DNA of 64,000 nucleotides from assembly GCA_032433595.1 (NCBI GenBank), contig JASWJB010000126.1:47299-111298 (forward strand), in the 5' to 3' direction. Position 1 is the stretch's first letter. Each line of letters begins with the position of its first letter. Below are positions 11,239 through 23,500 of the stretch, in pieces. Position numbers and translations under genes: made by a program. This DNA comes from Conoideocrella luteorostrata (Eukaryota > Ascomycota > Sordariomycetes > Hypocreales > Clavicipitaceae). The notes below the pieces were generated by a model. That model searched no databases, was not told the origin of the DNA, and was given only the letters and a program-made list of their open reading frames with translations.

Positions 11239-11853
11239 CGTGACGGTAGTGAGGGCGAAAGTTGGGGTGTGCTCGGCGGTTGGGGTCAATTCGTCAGCAA
11301 AACGATACTAAACGGTGGTATATCGACAGGAAATAATGGGGCGATCGAGCGACGCCGCCTTCCCCCTGAGTTGTCTTGGTGTTGCGCTGCTGGCAATTGA
11401 TTCCAACTGTGGACGCAAGAGATGAGGCGATTGTTTTTGGGTGGCATTTGACTGGCGGAGACTTTGTCATTAGGTAAGCAGATGGATCCGTTCAAGGCTA
11501 CCCTATAGAAGTAGGAATTTTCAGCCAGAAACGCTTCAATTGCATCTTAAACGCTAAGATTGTGTGATTAGGCGTGCCAATGACTATAAAGAAGATGGTT
11601 CTACTATTAACCCGTGCTTTAGCTCATGTTGAGTGCAATGGTGGATGTAGCTGCTAATGAACAGGCGTAGCTCACATCGCACCTTAAGGCTCGATAAAGC
11701 TAGGAAGTACTACAAATGCGGCATTGATGTCTTGCCCGCGCTCGATTGTCCTCTACAAACGATTATGGCTTGTCAAATACCTGGTATCATTGATATTTCA
11801 TGCTGCAAACAAATTTTCATCTCTGAAGTACCGCAATTGCAACCACTACAATT
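11239..11853. other. Intergenic between NDUFA13 and the DLH gene
   Basis: It carries the promoter of NDUFA13 at its left end and the 3' flank of the dienelactone-hydrolase-like gene at its right end. No other feature is seen. Confidence 0.5.
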
Positions 11854-12797
11854 TTACAGGCTCGTAGCCTTGAAATGTCCCTTGAACCATGCCACGGCCT
11901 GATCCTCAGCCTCATCAGCCTGCTTAGCGACGTCAGGCACCTTGACGTCGGCTCGGACGGCAAAACCATGGCTTGTTTTCTCGTAAATGCGGGCCTCCCC
12001 ACGCGATGCCTCTGGCAGTCTCCCCACGATCGACTTGATCAATTCGACCTGCAGCGGTGAAACCTGGTTATCAACTTCGGCGCAAGCAAAAGAGATGGGA
12101 AGTTTGATCTTCTCAATGTCGTCTGAGAACTTGAGCATGCTGGGATGTCCCGTAAATGCGGCATCAATCAGCGGCTTGCCGTCGATTTCGGCACCATGGG
12201 CTAGCGTGACGGCGTGTTTGCCGCCCCAGCAAAATCCTGCCACGCCGATAGACTGATCTTGGCCTTCCTCCTTGCGTAGCTGCTCGAAGAACCCCTTCAC
12301 GGCAGGATACGTTTTGCCAGGATTGCAGTGGATGAAGAACGGGATAGCCGCCACGACAGTTCGAATGAGAGCAACACTTTGACGGTCGCAATTTAGCAAA
12401 ATGCGACGATGTGTACTGCCGATAAATACTTACAATCGGGTAAACAAATTTCCAGGAGCCAGTAACGTCTGTACGTTGAAAAGCATTGACAGCGGCGCCG
12501 CATTGCCTGGGATGAATGTGAGATTAATCGAAGCCACAGTTGTCGACGTCATCACTTACCACTCATGAAATCGGGGACGTAGACTTTAAAATCGCCCTTC
12601 TCAGCGTAGTGGTCGGCAAGAATGCGGATATTGATGAATTCCCAACCAAACGCATCGGGAATGATAACGACGATGCCTTTGCTGGATTTCCCTGGAGCTG
12701 GCTCGCTCACATAGGAATCCAGACCGTACAGCTTGGTGACTTTGCCCTTGGGCTGGCCGGTGTGTATCTGGCCGCGAAAGCAATCTGGGCAAGACAT
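11854..12797 (-). CDS. Dienelactone hydrolase family protein
   Basis: Three exons, 12797-12560, 12506-12434 and 12376-11854, give 277 aa. Introns use GTAAGT donors, and frame is conserved across both. The protein starts MSCPDCFRGQIHTGQPKG, typical of fungal DLH-family proteins. The nucleophile is Cys153 in GFCWGG, with acid Asp206 (AEVDNQVSP) and base His240 (TSHGFAVR). This is the Cys-Asp-His triad of dienelactone hydrolase rather than a Ser triad. The family opens enol-lactones in aromatic catabolism, but most fungal copies have unproven substrates. No signal peptide is seen, so it is probably cytosolic. It is co-oriented with NDUFA13, but about 600 bases separate them and there is no reason to link their functions. 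Confidence 0.9.
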
Positions 12798-13933
12798 GGT
12801 TCAATAGCGATAGTGTACTTCGAAGTGGTAGAACTGGCGGTCCCAGGGATTGTCAAGTTTGCTACAATGTGAGGAAGATGAGGCAAGAAAATGCGAAGAT
12901 GTTTTTTTAAGCTATCTAGAGCTAGAGCTTGTATTGAAGCTTTGGAGAGTCGGGCTTGATCGGTGCCGAAAGCCGATTGTGGGCCGACCAGAGGACAGCA
13001 ACCGGACTTAAATGCGCTGCACTCCACTGTTATCTCCGCTTATGTCTGCGCCTGGCGGGCTTGTAACTACCCGTCGGACCCGACTGCGCTCGCAACTGGC
13101 CTCGCATTTAATTGACGTCGCACTTGATTGACGTCGCAGCTGACGTTGGAATAGACGTTAGAACATGGCGATAGTTCTTATTGCTAGCTATAGCGTCTTT
13201 GGCCTCAAATAGTGCGAATAGGGCATTACTGTTAAAATCTCGCCACAGCTTTTGTAGACAAAGGATCTTTACATTCGCCGGACCCAGATCACTCCGCAGG
13301 CTAGCTGTGCATTGGCGAAGGAAAGCAAAGCGCGGGGTTAGAGAAAGTAGGGCAGCCGTGCAGTTGGCTCTCTCCAACTCCTGCAACATCATCGGTTCGG
13401 GAGGAGCAACAGCACTGGCGACGCAAAACGATCATATTGGAAGAATTTTTAGCAATGAACCTTGTGGGTTACAAGCGAAAGGCTCAAGAACATCTGTCAA
13501 GTATCGGTTTAGAAAGCCACTCCGGCATGCATGGTGTATTGAGGACTAATATAGAGAATAAATCCGCCCTACGTCCCATGGTATGACCAACCGAGTGAGG
13601 CTAATTCGTGGAGAGAGCTTAAGAGCCACAATCAGACAAGCCTCCCACCACAGCTCCGCTCGAGCAAAGGCTGCAGGATAGGTGCTTGGTATCTCGCGCA
13701 ACCCTCACGTCTTGCCTTAAAATGGCTTTCTTATACGCGTTTCTACGAGTATGGAAGGTGCCAGGGTTGGAAACGTTGCTACTTGTTGGTAGCACGACGG
13801 CACTATTCGCAGCGGAAAGTTATTCTTCCGAAACCCTCAGAGCGAGGAAGGTATTGGTATGTCATGTTAAAGTTTGAATTATGGCCATGAGAGGTCATAT
13901 ATCATGCGCTTTTGACATGAATCTATAATATGG
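12798..13933. other. Intergenic, no gene seen
   Basis: The left part is the promoter of the DLH-like gene. Small ORFs at 13108-13549 and 13686-13877 have no recognisable features. Confidence 0.45.
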
Positions 13934-14924
13934 TTATGATCTTCTTAGCTTGGTACGTACAGTAAAAACAATATAGACAAGTGCGGTTTTTATGAAGGAG
14001 AACCAAAAGCCCTGTCCAAACGTCCCAAGAAGCCTGCTTGCTAACCATGTAAGCTTAGATCTCTCAATGATGCGGTTCTCACAGCCGATCTTGGACAACT
14101 CTCTTTGCCAAAATTTTGCTATATTTAAGCATTGCCAAGCTATATGCTCCGTGGCTGCAGCAAGATGAGATCGAAACCCACAAAGTGCCTTGCCAATCAA
14201 TATCAGGTGGCCCTCGTGGAAACTCATCTGCGAAGAGAACACATCATTGACTTTTGTGGCATATGGCTGGCGAGTTTTCTTGACTAATTCCGTAAATAGA
14301 GCCGCCATCTTGAGCATAAATGGATCGCGTGGCGTTCCCATACTGAACGGCGTAGGAGGTCTGCAGAGACGGTACTTTGATGATACTTTCCATTCACACC
14401 AGTGAATATCTTAGTTATGATGTTTGAGCCTGTTGGAGCATTATAATACTAGATCCAATTTAGAAGCTTTTCCCTGGGGTGAAAAAGTCAGGCATCTGTC
14501 GGGATCACGTAGCTATTAAATAAGAATTTGCTTACTAGTTTCTTTTCTAAGAGCCGGATGCAAATCTACAGCGGCTAAAGACTCAGGTAAGGACGTATGA
14601 ATTGCCCAGCATGTCCACGGTTACATTGGTTGCAGAATACTCTCTTGTCCCGGGGCGCACTTCATTTTCGCGTACTGTTCTTCGCCAGGCGACGTAGCCG
14701 GAGTATTCGGCTGTCGCAGAAGGTTGTAATAAGGTTCTAACGGTGGAGTGCATGCCATCAGTTGCAATGACTAGGTCAGCCATAACACAACCCGGTTGTC
14801 TACTGGAAACGTCAAGAGCATCTACATTCAATACTAGTGGCCATTTTCCCTGCGCGATAATCACCCTACCCTCACCATCGCTTGAGCTTCTAGTCAGGCC
14901 GGATTGCAATGAGACAAGCCGCAA
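13934..14924 (-). pseudogene. FAD-dependent monooxygenase relic
   Basis: Two separated pieces of one family are seen on the minus strand. At 14924-14583 the reading gives ADLVIATDGMHSTVRTLL followed by SGYVAWRRTV, the DG motif region of class A flavin monooxygenases. At 14341-13934 it gives SFHEGHLILIGKALCGFRSH and LAAATEHIAWQCLNIAKF, which match the second FAD-binding (GD) motif and the helix after it; the usual GDA is changed to GKA. The N-terminal GxGxxG part is missing. About 240 bases between the pieces are not in a continuous frame, and a stop follows SYVLT. The gene is therefore truncated at its 5' end and internally disrupted. Confidence 0.75.
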
Positions 14925-15982
14925 ACTAAAAGAGTGACGGATTTTTAGGAGCTACTTCTACTGACCAACTCATCTGCCAAGAGCTGTTGGTCGGCCAAAG
15001 GCTGTTGGGCTGCCCCAACAGCTATGTCTCTTGTTAAATATAATAATAGCATGGGTCAGGCGCACCAAGGTGGGTCGCAACAAAATAAGAACAGGTAAAA
15101 TTGATCACATTTACCTGCTGCAACTAAACTGTGATTGCTATCGTATTTAAAGCTTAACTTGAATAAAGAAGTCGCTATTTAATGAATGTTTTAGAGGAAT
15201 TTGTGGTCGATGTTCTCCGGCAAAGGAATAGCCGATATCTAATGAGTATATTCGATGTTAAAGATATGTCTCTGAGGAACATTTTTTTTTTTAAAAAAAA
15301 AATGTGCAAAAAAACTTAAAGCTTTAATAGAACCAAGTTCGGTTTTTTTCCTGTTTTACGATCTGATGTTGATGTTCGGATATAGATTCGACTATCTGTG
15401 GATTTACTTCTGTGATAGATAAGCCTGCGGCAGACTCCGTGTTCGCGTTATTATTATTATTCGGACCCCAATGGGCTTTTTGGGCGTACTCAGCGATTTA
15501 GGCGTGTGCAGGCAACAATTAACGTCATTGGGTTGTCAGCATGCGGTGCGACGCCAAATATACGAGGAATCTCGTCGAATAAGACTTGGAGCTTTGCCAA
15601 CTCGCTCCACACTGCGACCGGATTGCCAAGCATACATCATGAAACGAGAGCATCTCACTGCGCGAGGAGGAATTGGATAAAACCAGGCAACTATATTTCA
15701 GATATACTGTGTCGTTATATGTCGCTATCTACGGCGACCCAGGTAGCTTTTGAGCTCGTGCTGTAGGCTGTGCTGTGACTTTATATCCGGAGCCTTCAGT
15801 CAACCGGCGCCTTTGGGGGCGAGGTGAGAATGCTGTTTCAAGGTTCAATCTCACGTAATCTACGCGCGGTCTGAGTCGGGACATTATAAAGGACAGACCC
15901 TTTCGCTGCTACTAGATCGTTTTGCACTATAAAATTTTCATCAATTTTGCCTTGATCCTCATCGCCTTACCCTGACTGTACA
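14925..15982. other. AT-rich intergenic stretch with an A/T palindrome
   Basis: No supported gene. An 11-T/10-A inverted run flanked by CAT and TG at about 15280-15304 could form a hairpin. The last 100 bases before 15983 hold the promoter of the SAT4-like gene. Confidence 0.5.
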
Positions 15983-17377
15983 ATGGGCTACGAGCGGAGT
16001 TTGTTAGCCCTCATCGTAGCCTGCAGCATCATCAATCTGTGCATGGCAATTCTGCGCATCTATTGCAAAATTGCGTATATGAAAGGTATTCGCGCAGATG
16101 ATTGGTGGCTAATGGTAGCGGTCCTGACATATTTTGGAACCCACTTCACCATAACGAGAGGTAAGTTTGGTTTAATACGGGGATGGCACCTTGCTAATCC
16201 GAGGTGTGCAAGGAGCCTTTGACGGCAGCTTTGGCATGGAGCTGGACGAGATTACGGCGGCTTTGGAACAGCCCCCCACTCCCGAGAACGAGCAGCATCT
16301 CCAGAATTTCTTAAAGGTATTATACAAAAACACGACTAGATTGAGAGACACACTGCTGATACACTGCTAATGTTACGTAACGATCTCAAAGTTACTTTTG
16401 ATTACGTTTGCGCTTCTCAGCTTCCTCCTCTTTGCTATTAAGATATCTATTTGCCTCTTTTACCAGAATATTTTCTCGACAAGAAGGTTCCGCTTGGCTT
16501 GTTGGGGGCTCGTGGGCGTCTCCACAGCAGGGATCATTGCCACTGAATTTGCATATATCTGCAGTTGTATCCCAATCGAGGCGTTTTGGAATAGGCAGGC
16601 TCGGAGCCAAACCACTGCAAGTTGCGAAAACACCAATCTCATTTTCCTCGTTACAGGTATTATCGACATTATTATCGATTGTGCGATACTAATTCTGCCC
16701 ATCCTGGCGATCTACGAGCTTCAAATGGCCATCAAAACTAAACTGCTCGTGTGTTCCATTTTCCTTTTGGGCGGCTTGTAAGTTTAGAAAGGCCGCTGAA
16801 AACGCACATTTTCGTATATTCACCAATAATGAAGTGCAATAGTGACCAATATTCTCCGGGTGTACTATTCATATGGCTCCCATACGCATTTCGGCATGTA
16901 TAGCTCAGTGTGGCTGGTCATCATTGTCAGCAACTAACTAGAACCATAGGCAACACCAATTTCTGGAGTCACGTCCACGTGACAACTGCAATCATCTGCG
17001 CATGCGTACCCACGATCAGCCCTCTGAGGAAGAAACTGAGCAGTTTGATCGCAACGTTACATACTTATTACGATTCTTGCATACATTTCCGGCGATCCAG
17101 AACGAGTCCAAAGACTACTGGTGCTACGCCCCAAAACGAAGATCTTGAAGCGCCTCTCGAACTTATGAGCCGGCCTCTGCATAATCGGAGTTACTCATTT
17201 CCTCATGATCTATACTGGGGCCATAAACTGCCCGGTAAAGCGTTGAATAGGGAATTTTGTTCTCCAGCTGTGCTCAGGACAAATACAATAGAAGCTGAAC
17301 AGGTTCAAGCTTCGATGGACAACAGATCGCCCCCGTCTGGTGGTATAACCTGCACGAGGGAATTTCACATTGTCTAG
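15983..17377 (+). CDS. SAT4/rhodopsin-domain fungal integral membrane protein
   Basis: Supported exons are 15983-16160, 16213-16316 and 16392-16777, then one from 16835, with a final segment ending at 17377. The first three introns have clean GTAAGT/GTATTA donors and CTAAT-type branch sites, and frame is kept. The protein shows serial membrane helices: LLALIVACSIINLCMAILRI, WWLMVAVLTYFGTHF, LITFALLSFLLFAIKISICL, LVGVSTAGIIATEF, IIDIIIDCAILILPILAI and VTTAIICACVPTISPL. The short motifs DDWW, SCIPIEAFW and IICACVPT are those of the large fungal SAT4/PTH11-like family. The join near 16890-16940 is not certain. The best fit is a short 44-base intron (GTATAG..CTAG, to 16935); otherwise a frameshift must be assumed. 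The tail after 17050 is hydrophilic. No CFEM domain is present. Confidence 0.7.
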
Positions 17378-17975
17378 ACAACAATCATGACAGACGTGCA
17401 TATCTACGTCTGTACAGCTAGTGCGGAAGAGAAAGCTTCGGCATTGAGAGGTGCCCCATTGACTAAAAATGGGCAAAGTGCACCTAACATCGTGTCGTCT
17501 CGAGTTCGTTCTTGAATTGATCTCGAACTCAATTATCCATCGGCTTAGTTTCTTGTGTGGCCTTAATACATATGTAGGATGCTTCAGTATGGTCAAATAC
17601 AATCAAGATGGTCAAGAGAAAAGAACTAGGTAGCATGGACAAGTAAAACAAAAAGGAACAGCTGTAAGCTACTTATGCTCAACTGCCACACCAATCTGAG
17701 CGGCGTCATTTCCGTTTAGGATGTGTATTTGCCATTCGTGTGGGGGAAATATGTCAATCTCGTGGATCAAACCTCGCTGTTTACGAAAGTTGTTAATCTA
17801 TCGTATCTTGTGGAATCCGAGAGAATCCCGCCAGTCTTGAAGCGAGGTGCCCACAGTCGTTACCTAATGGATCAATCTAAAAGACCCGGATCTACGGAGT
17901 ACTCAGAGAAGACTGCCGATAGAGCCAATTTAATTCAATGAATAAAACTTTCATCCAAGAATTTCGATTGACACG
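17378..17975. other. Intergenic, no gene seen
   Basis: It holds the 3' flank of the SAT4-like gene and one TACGGAGTAC motif at 17893-17902. Confidence 0.5.
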
Positions 17976-18188
17976 TTAACGAATTCTCGACTTTGTAGAA
18001 ACTAAATAATACATAGGATCTAAATACGGACAGTACCAAGTAATTAACATACTTATCCCTTTGGCGACCGTAAGGCGCTTGTGCAGGCGTAGGTAAATCA
18101 AATCTTCGGCGTTGATATCCACAGGTTCGTGTTTATTATCGTAACGAAATTTGGCGGAAGTTGAGGCCATTGTGATGGCCAGCCTCAC
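17976..18188 (-). mobile_element. Ty3/gypsy polyprotein scrap (integrase C-terminal part)
   Basis: The minus-strand reading AITMASTSAKFRYDNKHEP followed by VDINAEDLIYLRLHK matches the end of Ty3/gypsy integrases, where a helix (AxxxxKxxYDxxHxP) precedes a beta-barrel beginning with GDxVYLRLHxGY. Here the similarity stops after LRLHKRL. No reverse transcriptase, RNase H or LTR is found close by, so this is an isolated remnant. Confidence 0.6.
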
Positions 18189-18698
18189 TTTGGACTTCGG
18201 CCCACACGCCTCCTTGTCATCACGGATGACTCAGAGTGAGACGTGCGATGAATCTCTTTGTAAATCGAAAGTTTACTAGGACGTTTATCATAGTGTGGAT
18301 TAGCGGGCAGAGGATGTACCATTAGATGCTCAGTTTGTAATTGGCTGCGGGAGACCCCTGTCATCATGAAAGTGAGGCTGTCGCTCAACGTATTTTAAGT
18401 GACGGAAGTCCGAGTGCTGTGGGTCAACTAACGGTCGTTGGGTCGAATTTCAGCCTGAAGGTCACACCTGAGCCAAAGATTTTCAGCTGAAGTGCCATGA
18501 GCCCCGCACGTGCAACCTGCATGTAAGATTCTCTTACTGCGTAGCATATAAGCCCTAATTGCAACCACTGGAGAGACGCTCAGTAGGCCTACGCTTTTGT
18601 TCTGGTGGTCGAGCGGTTAATTGTTCCAACAAAATCTGTCTAGGCAGGATCAATAGGTTCCCCAAGCCATCTCGATACCCTAGCAAGGGAAGGCGAAT
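18189..18698. other. Intergenic upstream of the two-TM protein gene
   Basis: No gene is supported. The left part may be more of the decayed gypsy element, but no motif is readable. The right part is the promoter of the gene at 18699. Confidence 0.45.
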
Positions 18699-19790
18699 AT
18701 GGAGTCCTCATTTCCAGTGCCTTTTCCGGCTGAAGTCGCGCTGGATAAGTCTCGCCTGCAGCTCAACTACCGTCCGGACTGTGCGCTCGAGGAGGAGTCT
18801 GACAGAGCCTCGCAATACATAAGTTACGTACCGGGATATCCACATGTTGCCCTAGAGCCATCGCAGGTCTTGAAATTTCTGCGACGCGAACTGAACACAC
18901 AGGTCCTTGACGAGATGTACCATGTGCTCTGGCTGTTCAGCGTCAAGTCAGGCCGAAATATTGATCCTCTCCACCGGCAGCGAATCAAGGGTCGTGAGAT
19001 TGTTCCAACGGAAGAAGCGAAGCTGCATCTCGTGTGGACCCAGGACCGCATTTACATCAAGACGATGCCAGTCTGCCTGCTTAACCACTCCTTCTGGAAT
19101 AATTTTTTACGTAGCGGAAAGGGATGGAAAACCATATCCAATTCTACCACTCTTGCTGACGAGGGTTTCGATCGAGGAGTGGCCTTGGGATTCCTGCGAT
19201 CATATGCCCTCCTCATACAGAGCCCCCTTGACTTTGCCTTGGCGAGGGAAGCACACATCATCCCGCACGATGCCAACATTGACTGGATCAGCTGGGCCAA
19301 GTTTACTGTGCACTTCTACGGTATTCAGGACGGCGGGGTATCGAGACGTTATCGTTTCGGACAAATCCGTTTAAACCGCCTTAACTGGCTGCTGCGCATT
19401 ATGCAGCCTCGTTCGTCCAACTCCATATGGTTCTATCAGAGACACACGTGGACCATCGGTGCTATGATAAGCGCCTCATTTCCAGTACTTCTATTTGCCT
19501 TTGCCAGTCTCTCCTTGGTGTTGTCCTCGATGCAGGTAGCGTTGACCGTCCCTAATGACGGTCTCGACTTTGCGCATCTCAACGCCAAGAATATCGTTGT
19601 TGTTCAGCGTGCCTTCTGGGTATTTGCCCTGGCAACTATCATCATCTCACTACTCACTTGGATATACATTATTCTTCTCCCACTTGGCATATTCTTGCTC
19701 CAGGTGACTTGGGCAATCCGCACCAAGGGCATAGCCAACCCGGTTGGCCGGATCAAGACGTCAGCTATAGAAGAATTTGCAAAAGTTTAA
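18699..19790 (+). CDS. Fungal two-TM membrane protein (DUF6601-like)
   Basis: A single exon of 363 aa with good codon use. The N-terminal about 250 residues are soluble and contain LHRQRIKGREIVPTEEAKLH followed by LVWTQDRIYIKTMPVCLL, then LGFLRSYALLIQSPLDFALA. The C-terminal part has two long hydrophobic segments, about residues 252-280 (GAMISASFPVLLFAFASLSL) and 305-345 (FALATIIISLLTWIYIILLP). From memory this pattern is that of a fungus-specific family catalogued as DUF6601; no function is known to me and a profile search would be needed. Its 3' end faces the 3' end of the NLR gene, about 745 bases away. The protein is probably in an internal or plasma membrane with the large domain in the cytosol. 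Confidence 0.8.
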   Translation: MESSFPVPFPAEVALDKSRLQLNYRPDCALEEESDRASQYISYVPGYPHVALEPSQVLKFLRRELNTQVLDEMYHVLWLFSVKSGRNIDPLHRQRIKGREIVPTEEAKLHLVWTQDRIYIKTMPVCLLNHSFWNNFLRSGKGWKTISNSTTLADEGFDRGVALGFLRSYALLIQSPLDFALAREAHIIPHDANIDWISWAKFTVHFYGIQDGGVSRRYRFGQIRLNRLNWLLRIMQPRSSNSIWFYQRHTWTIGAMISASFPVLLFAFASLSLVLSSMQVALTVPNDGLDFAHLNAKNIVVVQRAFWVFALATIIISLLTWIYIILLPLGIFLLQVTWAIRTKGIANPVGRIKTSAIEEFAKV

Positions 19791-20535
19791 AGACCAAGAG
19801 GATTCATTTGTATTTATGGTATTGACGTACGTCCATGCATGTATGGAAAACCAACGTTATTGTAAGGACCTTGTGTACCCACTGCTAATTTTTGTGGCGC
19901 CAGATCAACTCGCGATTCAGCCGAGCCAGGTCACAAAAGTGTCCCAATGATAAATTGGAGGCTTCATTACTATTGGCATCTGAAAACCAAGTAAGTGTTG
20001 GTATCGGTGTCTTGAAATTTAGAGGTACCCTGCATATGAAGCTGTCTTCCGGCTTTCCGGACTCTGGCGGTAAAATATGACAGTGATACTTGATCAAATT
20101 TGCCTAGCTACCTGCTCAAATAAGTAGAGGTAAGGCGCTTATGTGTCTTATTGGCATTGTGGCCTGAGCTTTTAGTGCAGTCACAGGTCGAACCAGTGTA
20201 TTTACCCAACATTATGATTTTTTGTTTATTCTTTTGGTTGCCCCTTATCATATGTTTCAAATTCTTATTTGTTGTCCCTCATGGACTTATCTTATAATAA
20301 AAAACATATTCAATGCCGGCTATGCTCTACTGGAAGAACATTGAATAACAATACTAGGTCACAGTAATGGACTTGCGGCTGGAAGCAATAGATTGAATGA
20401 AACCGGAAGACTTAGGCTAGTAGAACTTGAAGGAAAATATTTAAGTAAGGCCCTCATTTCGAAGTACTTCTAACAGCTGTTGCGTATCCTTTCTGCCTTC
20501 AAGCGAATATGCATTCGAGTCTCTTTATCAATACT
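19791..20535. other. Intergenic between convergent genes
   Basis: AT-rich 3' flanks of the two-TM gene (left) and the NLR gene (right, read leftward). No RNA gene or ORF is supported. Confidence 0.5.
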
Positions 20536-23500
20536 CTATCTCCAAAATATCGGCACAAACCTGTCATATGCGTCCTCAGTATCCCAGCTGACGACATCGG
20601 GTTTTGCTTCCCTTAACATAATTTCAGCCTCTTTTCGGGATTTTGCTCCCTTTTCCTGGGTTTCATCAGAGTTTCCCCGCAAGAGGGCTTGTGAGAGCTT
20701 GAAGAGGGTGCGGGCGTGTTCCACGGCTCTAGTAACCGAGTGAGATTCAGTAACTCCTATCGACTCACTGAGAAATTGTCTATTCTCCTCATTAGTATAT
20801 CTACGAAAGTTCATGGTTTCGTGCAGCTCCGGCGACAATAATGGGCATGAGAACTGAATACTTACATTGCCTCCTCGACTTTGCCTTGGTCTAAGCAACA
20901 AGCCCCAATCTTGTATAAACAGGCCGCATTAAATGGGTGAATACGTGTCTTGTCGCCCTTCAGCCATGCGCTCTGCGCTTTTTTGTAATGAGTTTCTGCA
21001 ACATCATATTTCTTATGGCGCCGACTCAGGGTTGCTAATCCAAATAAGGCACTAGACAGGAGAGCGTCTTGTTAGCTGGAACACATTCATCGCTTCAGGT
21101 GGGCGGAGCGAGTGTCTCACTATCCAAGCATTGCCGAGCTTTGGGGTTGTTCTTGAAGTCGAGAGATAGATTCTTTGAACATCTCTTCGGCAACGCTAAA
21201 CTTGTCCAGACAAGTTAAACAAACTGCGTGATTGGTAATATGATGAGCTGGTCTATCACGACTTTCCGTAATATTGAGCGTTTCTTCGTCTTCGATGGAT
21301 TTCTGCCACCAATACCGAGATTTTTCGTGCCACACTTGTGACTCTTCATGCCGATTCGCAGTGCTGTGGCAATAACCGAGATTATTCGCGGTATTGCGGA
21401 GCATAATTTTATCTTTTGGGTCTTCTTGAAACCTTATCTTCCAGACCTGTATGTTTAATTCGATCGCCTTGACTGGATCTCCCAGGCTCTCCAATGCTTG
21501 CGCTTGGTGACTTAGGATCGACGCCTTCAAGTCCATCTTCTTAGGCCCATTCTCCAGTGTATCCAGTGCACGGAGATTGATTTCACAAAGATTCTGCAGT
21601 TCCTTTATTTCATTTATTTCGGAAAGAAATCTGCTCCATCATGGGTTAATTGTTAAATCGCTAAAACTCGGCTGAACGTACGCACCGTTGACAAGTCGTC
21701 AGGAGGTCGCAAAACTCCACCGAGCCTTTAAACCCCTCGAAAGCCTCAATTTCTTCTTTGAAGCAGTCTGCTAAGTTCAATATGTGCTGATAATGAAGAC
21801 TGCAAATATCCCATAGACTATATAATTGCTGTCTGGCGAGCTTCTCCTCAGGAAAGACGCCACAGAGCAGCGTCACAGTATTGTTAAAGCTTTGTTGCCG
21901 CCTCTCCCGGTCCAGGAACTTTTTCAGCTGGGTCTGAACTACTCTGTGGATCGTGATGGAATTCTCATCTTTGTCTCTTTTGATAAGCCCTCGGTTACGT
22001 AAATTTGTCAAAGCTCTCCATAAACTAGCCTCTACGTTAGCGTAGATATTGTAATGGGTAAGGTAATACTCACTTGGGTTTATAAACACAGAAGTCAAGA
22101 TCTTTTGGAAAACCTCTATGACGACTAGTTTCAAATAGGTCTTGACCAATGGAGTCTGGCATGAGAAAGGAAAGGACCCCTGCCAAGTTCAATGTGTCTT
22201 TATCAAAGGACGAGAACGCAACGCCCTTGTTCCATATTGCAGACAATTCATTCATGTGCGAGTCATTTCCATGATGTTTTGCAAACGTCTCAATAGAAAC
22301 CTCACTCTGATGTATCGAGCCAGCAATGTGGGAAAGCGTCAGCGCGTGGCCACTTAGCTGTTTTGAAAGAGCCAATGCAGACTTGTTCTCTGCCTCGCGA
22401 TCACTCCCAATGTTTGGCCCCAATAAAGTTAATAAGAACTCAGACCCATCTTTAGTGTCCCATAGAAATACTTCCAGGTTGCGATATGGAAGTCTGATAA
22501 CAGACTCACGCTGCTGGGTTGTGACGATTGCTCTCCCTTGGGTTGAGTCCGGCCAATATGCAAGAATATCATTAGCGAAATTAAAATTGTCGTATACAAT
22601 GAGCCACTTCAGTTCTGTAATGGAAAGTTCAGCCGTTATTCATATATGTAAATACATATATCGACAAAAAGAGAAGAATCACACCTGTAGACTCCCCCAG
22701 CCATTTCCGAACAAGACAGAAGTTCTCATCGTGATTGTTACGTCGCGCCCCTGTTAGATTTAATTTTATAGCAATATCAGTGAAGCTTTGACGTAATGAT
22801 ATATCTCTCTCCCCATGAACCCATAATACAATATTAAAGATACCTTCGTCGAATTTTTCTTTGGCGTAGGCTGAGGCAATGATACTTTTACCAACACCAC
22901 CCATGCCATGTAACACAGCGAATTGGAATGATCTTCCAGTCTTTGGGAACAGAATATCGTCTAGTTGCTTGAATGTGTCCTGTCGATTAAACCTGATAAC
23001 TTCTTTCAGGTCTTGTGGTATGAGACAGTGCGATCTGGCACGACTTGAAGCATCACCCGAATCTCGGGGTGATTGGACTCCAGTTTGAGATCCAAAAGGA
23101 ACTTCCCCCTTTATCCTATTAATGACTTCTTTCAGTTTTGTCATCGTTTTAGCAAAGGCTTCCTCAATAAGCTGCAGATTGTTTTTGCCGCCTTTTAGAG
23201 CCAAATTGACAACTAGGAGTTAGCTGGCGTCATCATAAGTAAAAAGAAACTCACAACGTACGATGTAGCTCCTCGTCAGTCCAATTAATGTATCTGATAG
23301 AGGCAATGTGAAAGTCGAGGAACGATGATAGCATATCAAAGCATGCTTGTTTGATCAAATTTGTAATTTCGGCGTCAGGCGGACAGAGTGTATTAAATTC
23401 GCCGGCTTGTTCGGCCAAGTCCATGATCCCTGAATGAAGTTTGTCCAAATAGACTGTTGTATCTTTCTCCACAAGCAGCTTGACATCTGTGAGTACATCG

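Noticed and set aside
15280..15304. T11/A10 inverted run as a transcription terminator
   Set aside because: Rho-independent terminators are a bacterial feature. In this fungal context it is simply an A/T-rich palindrome.
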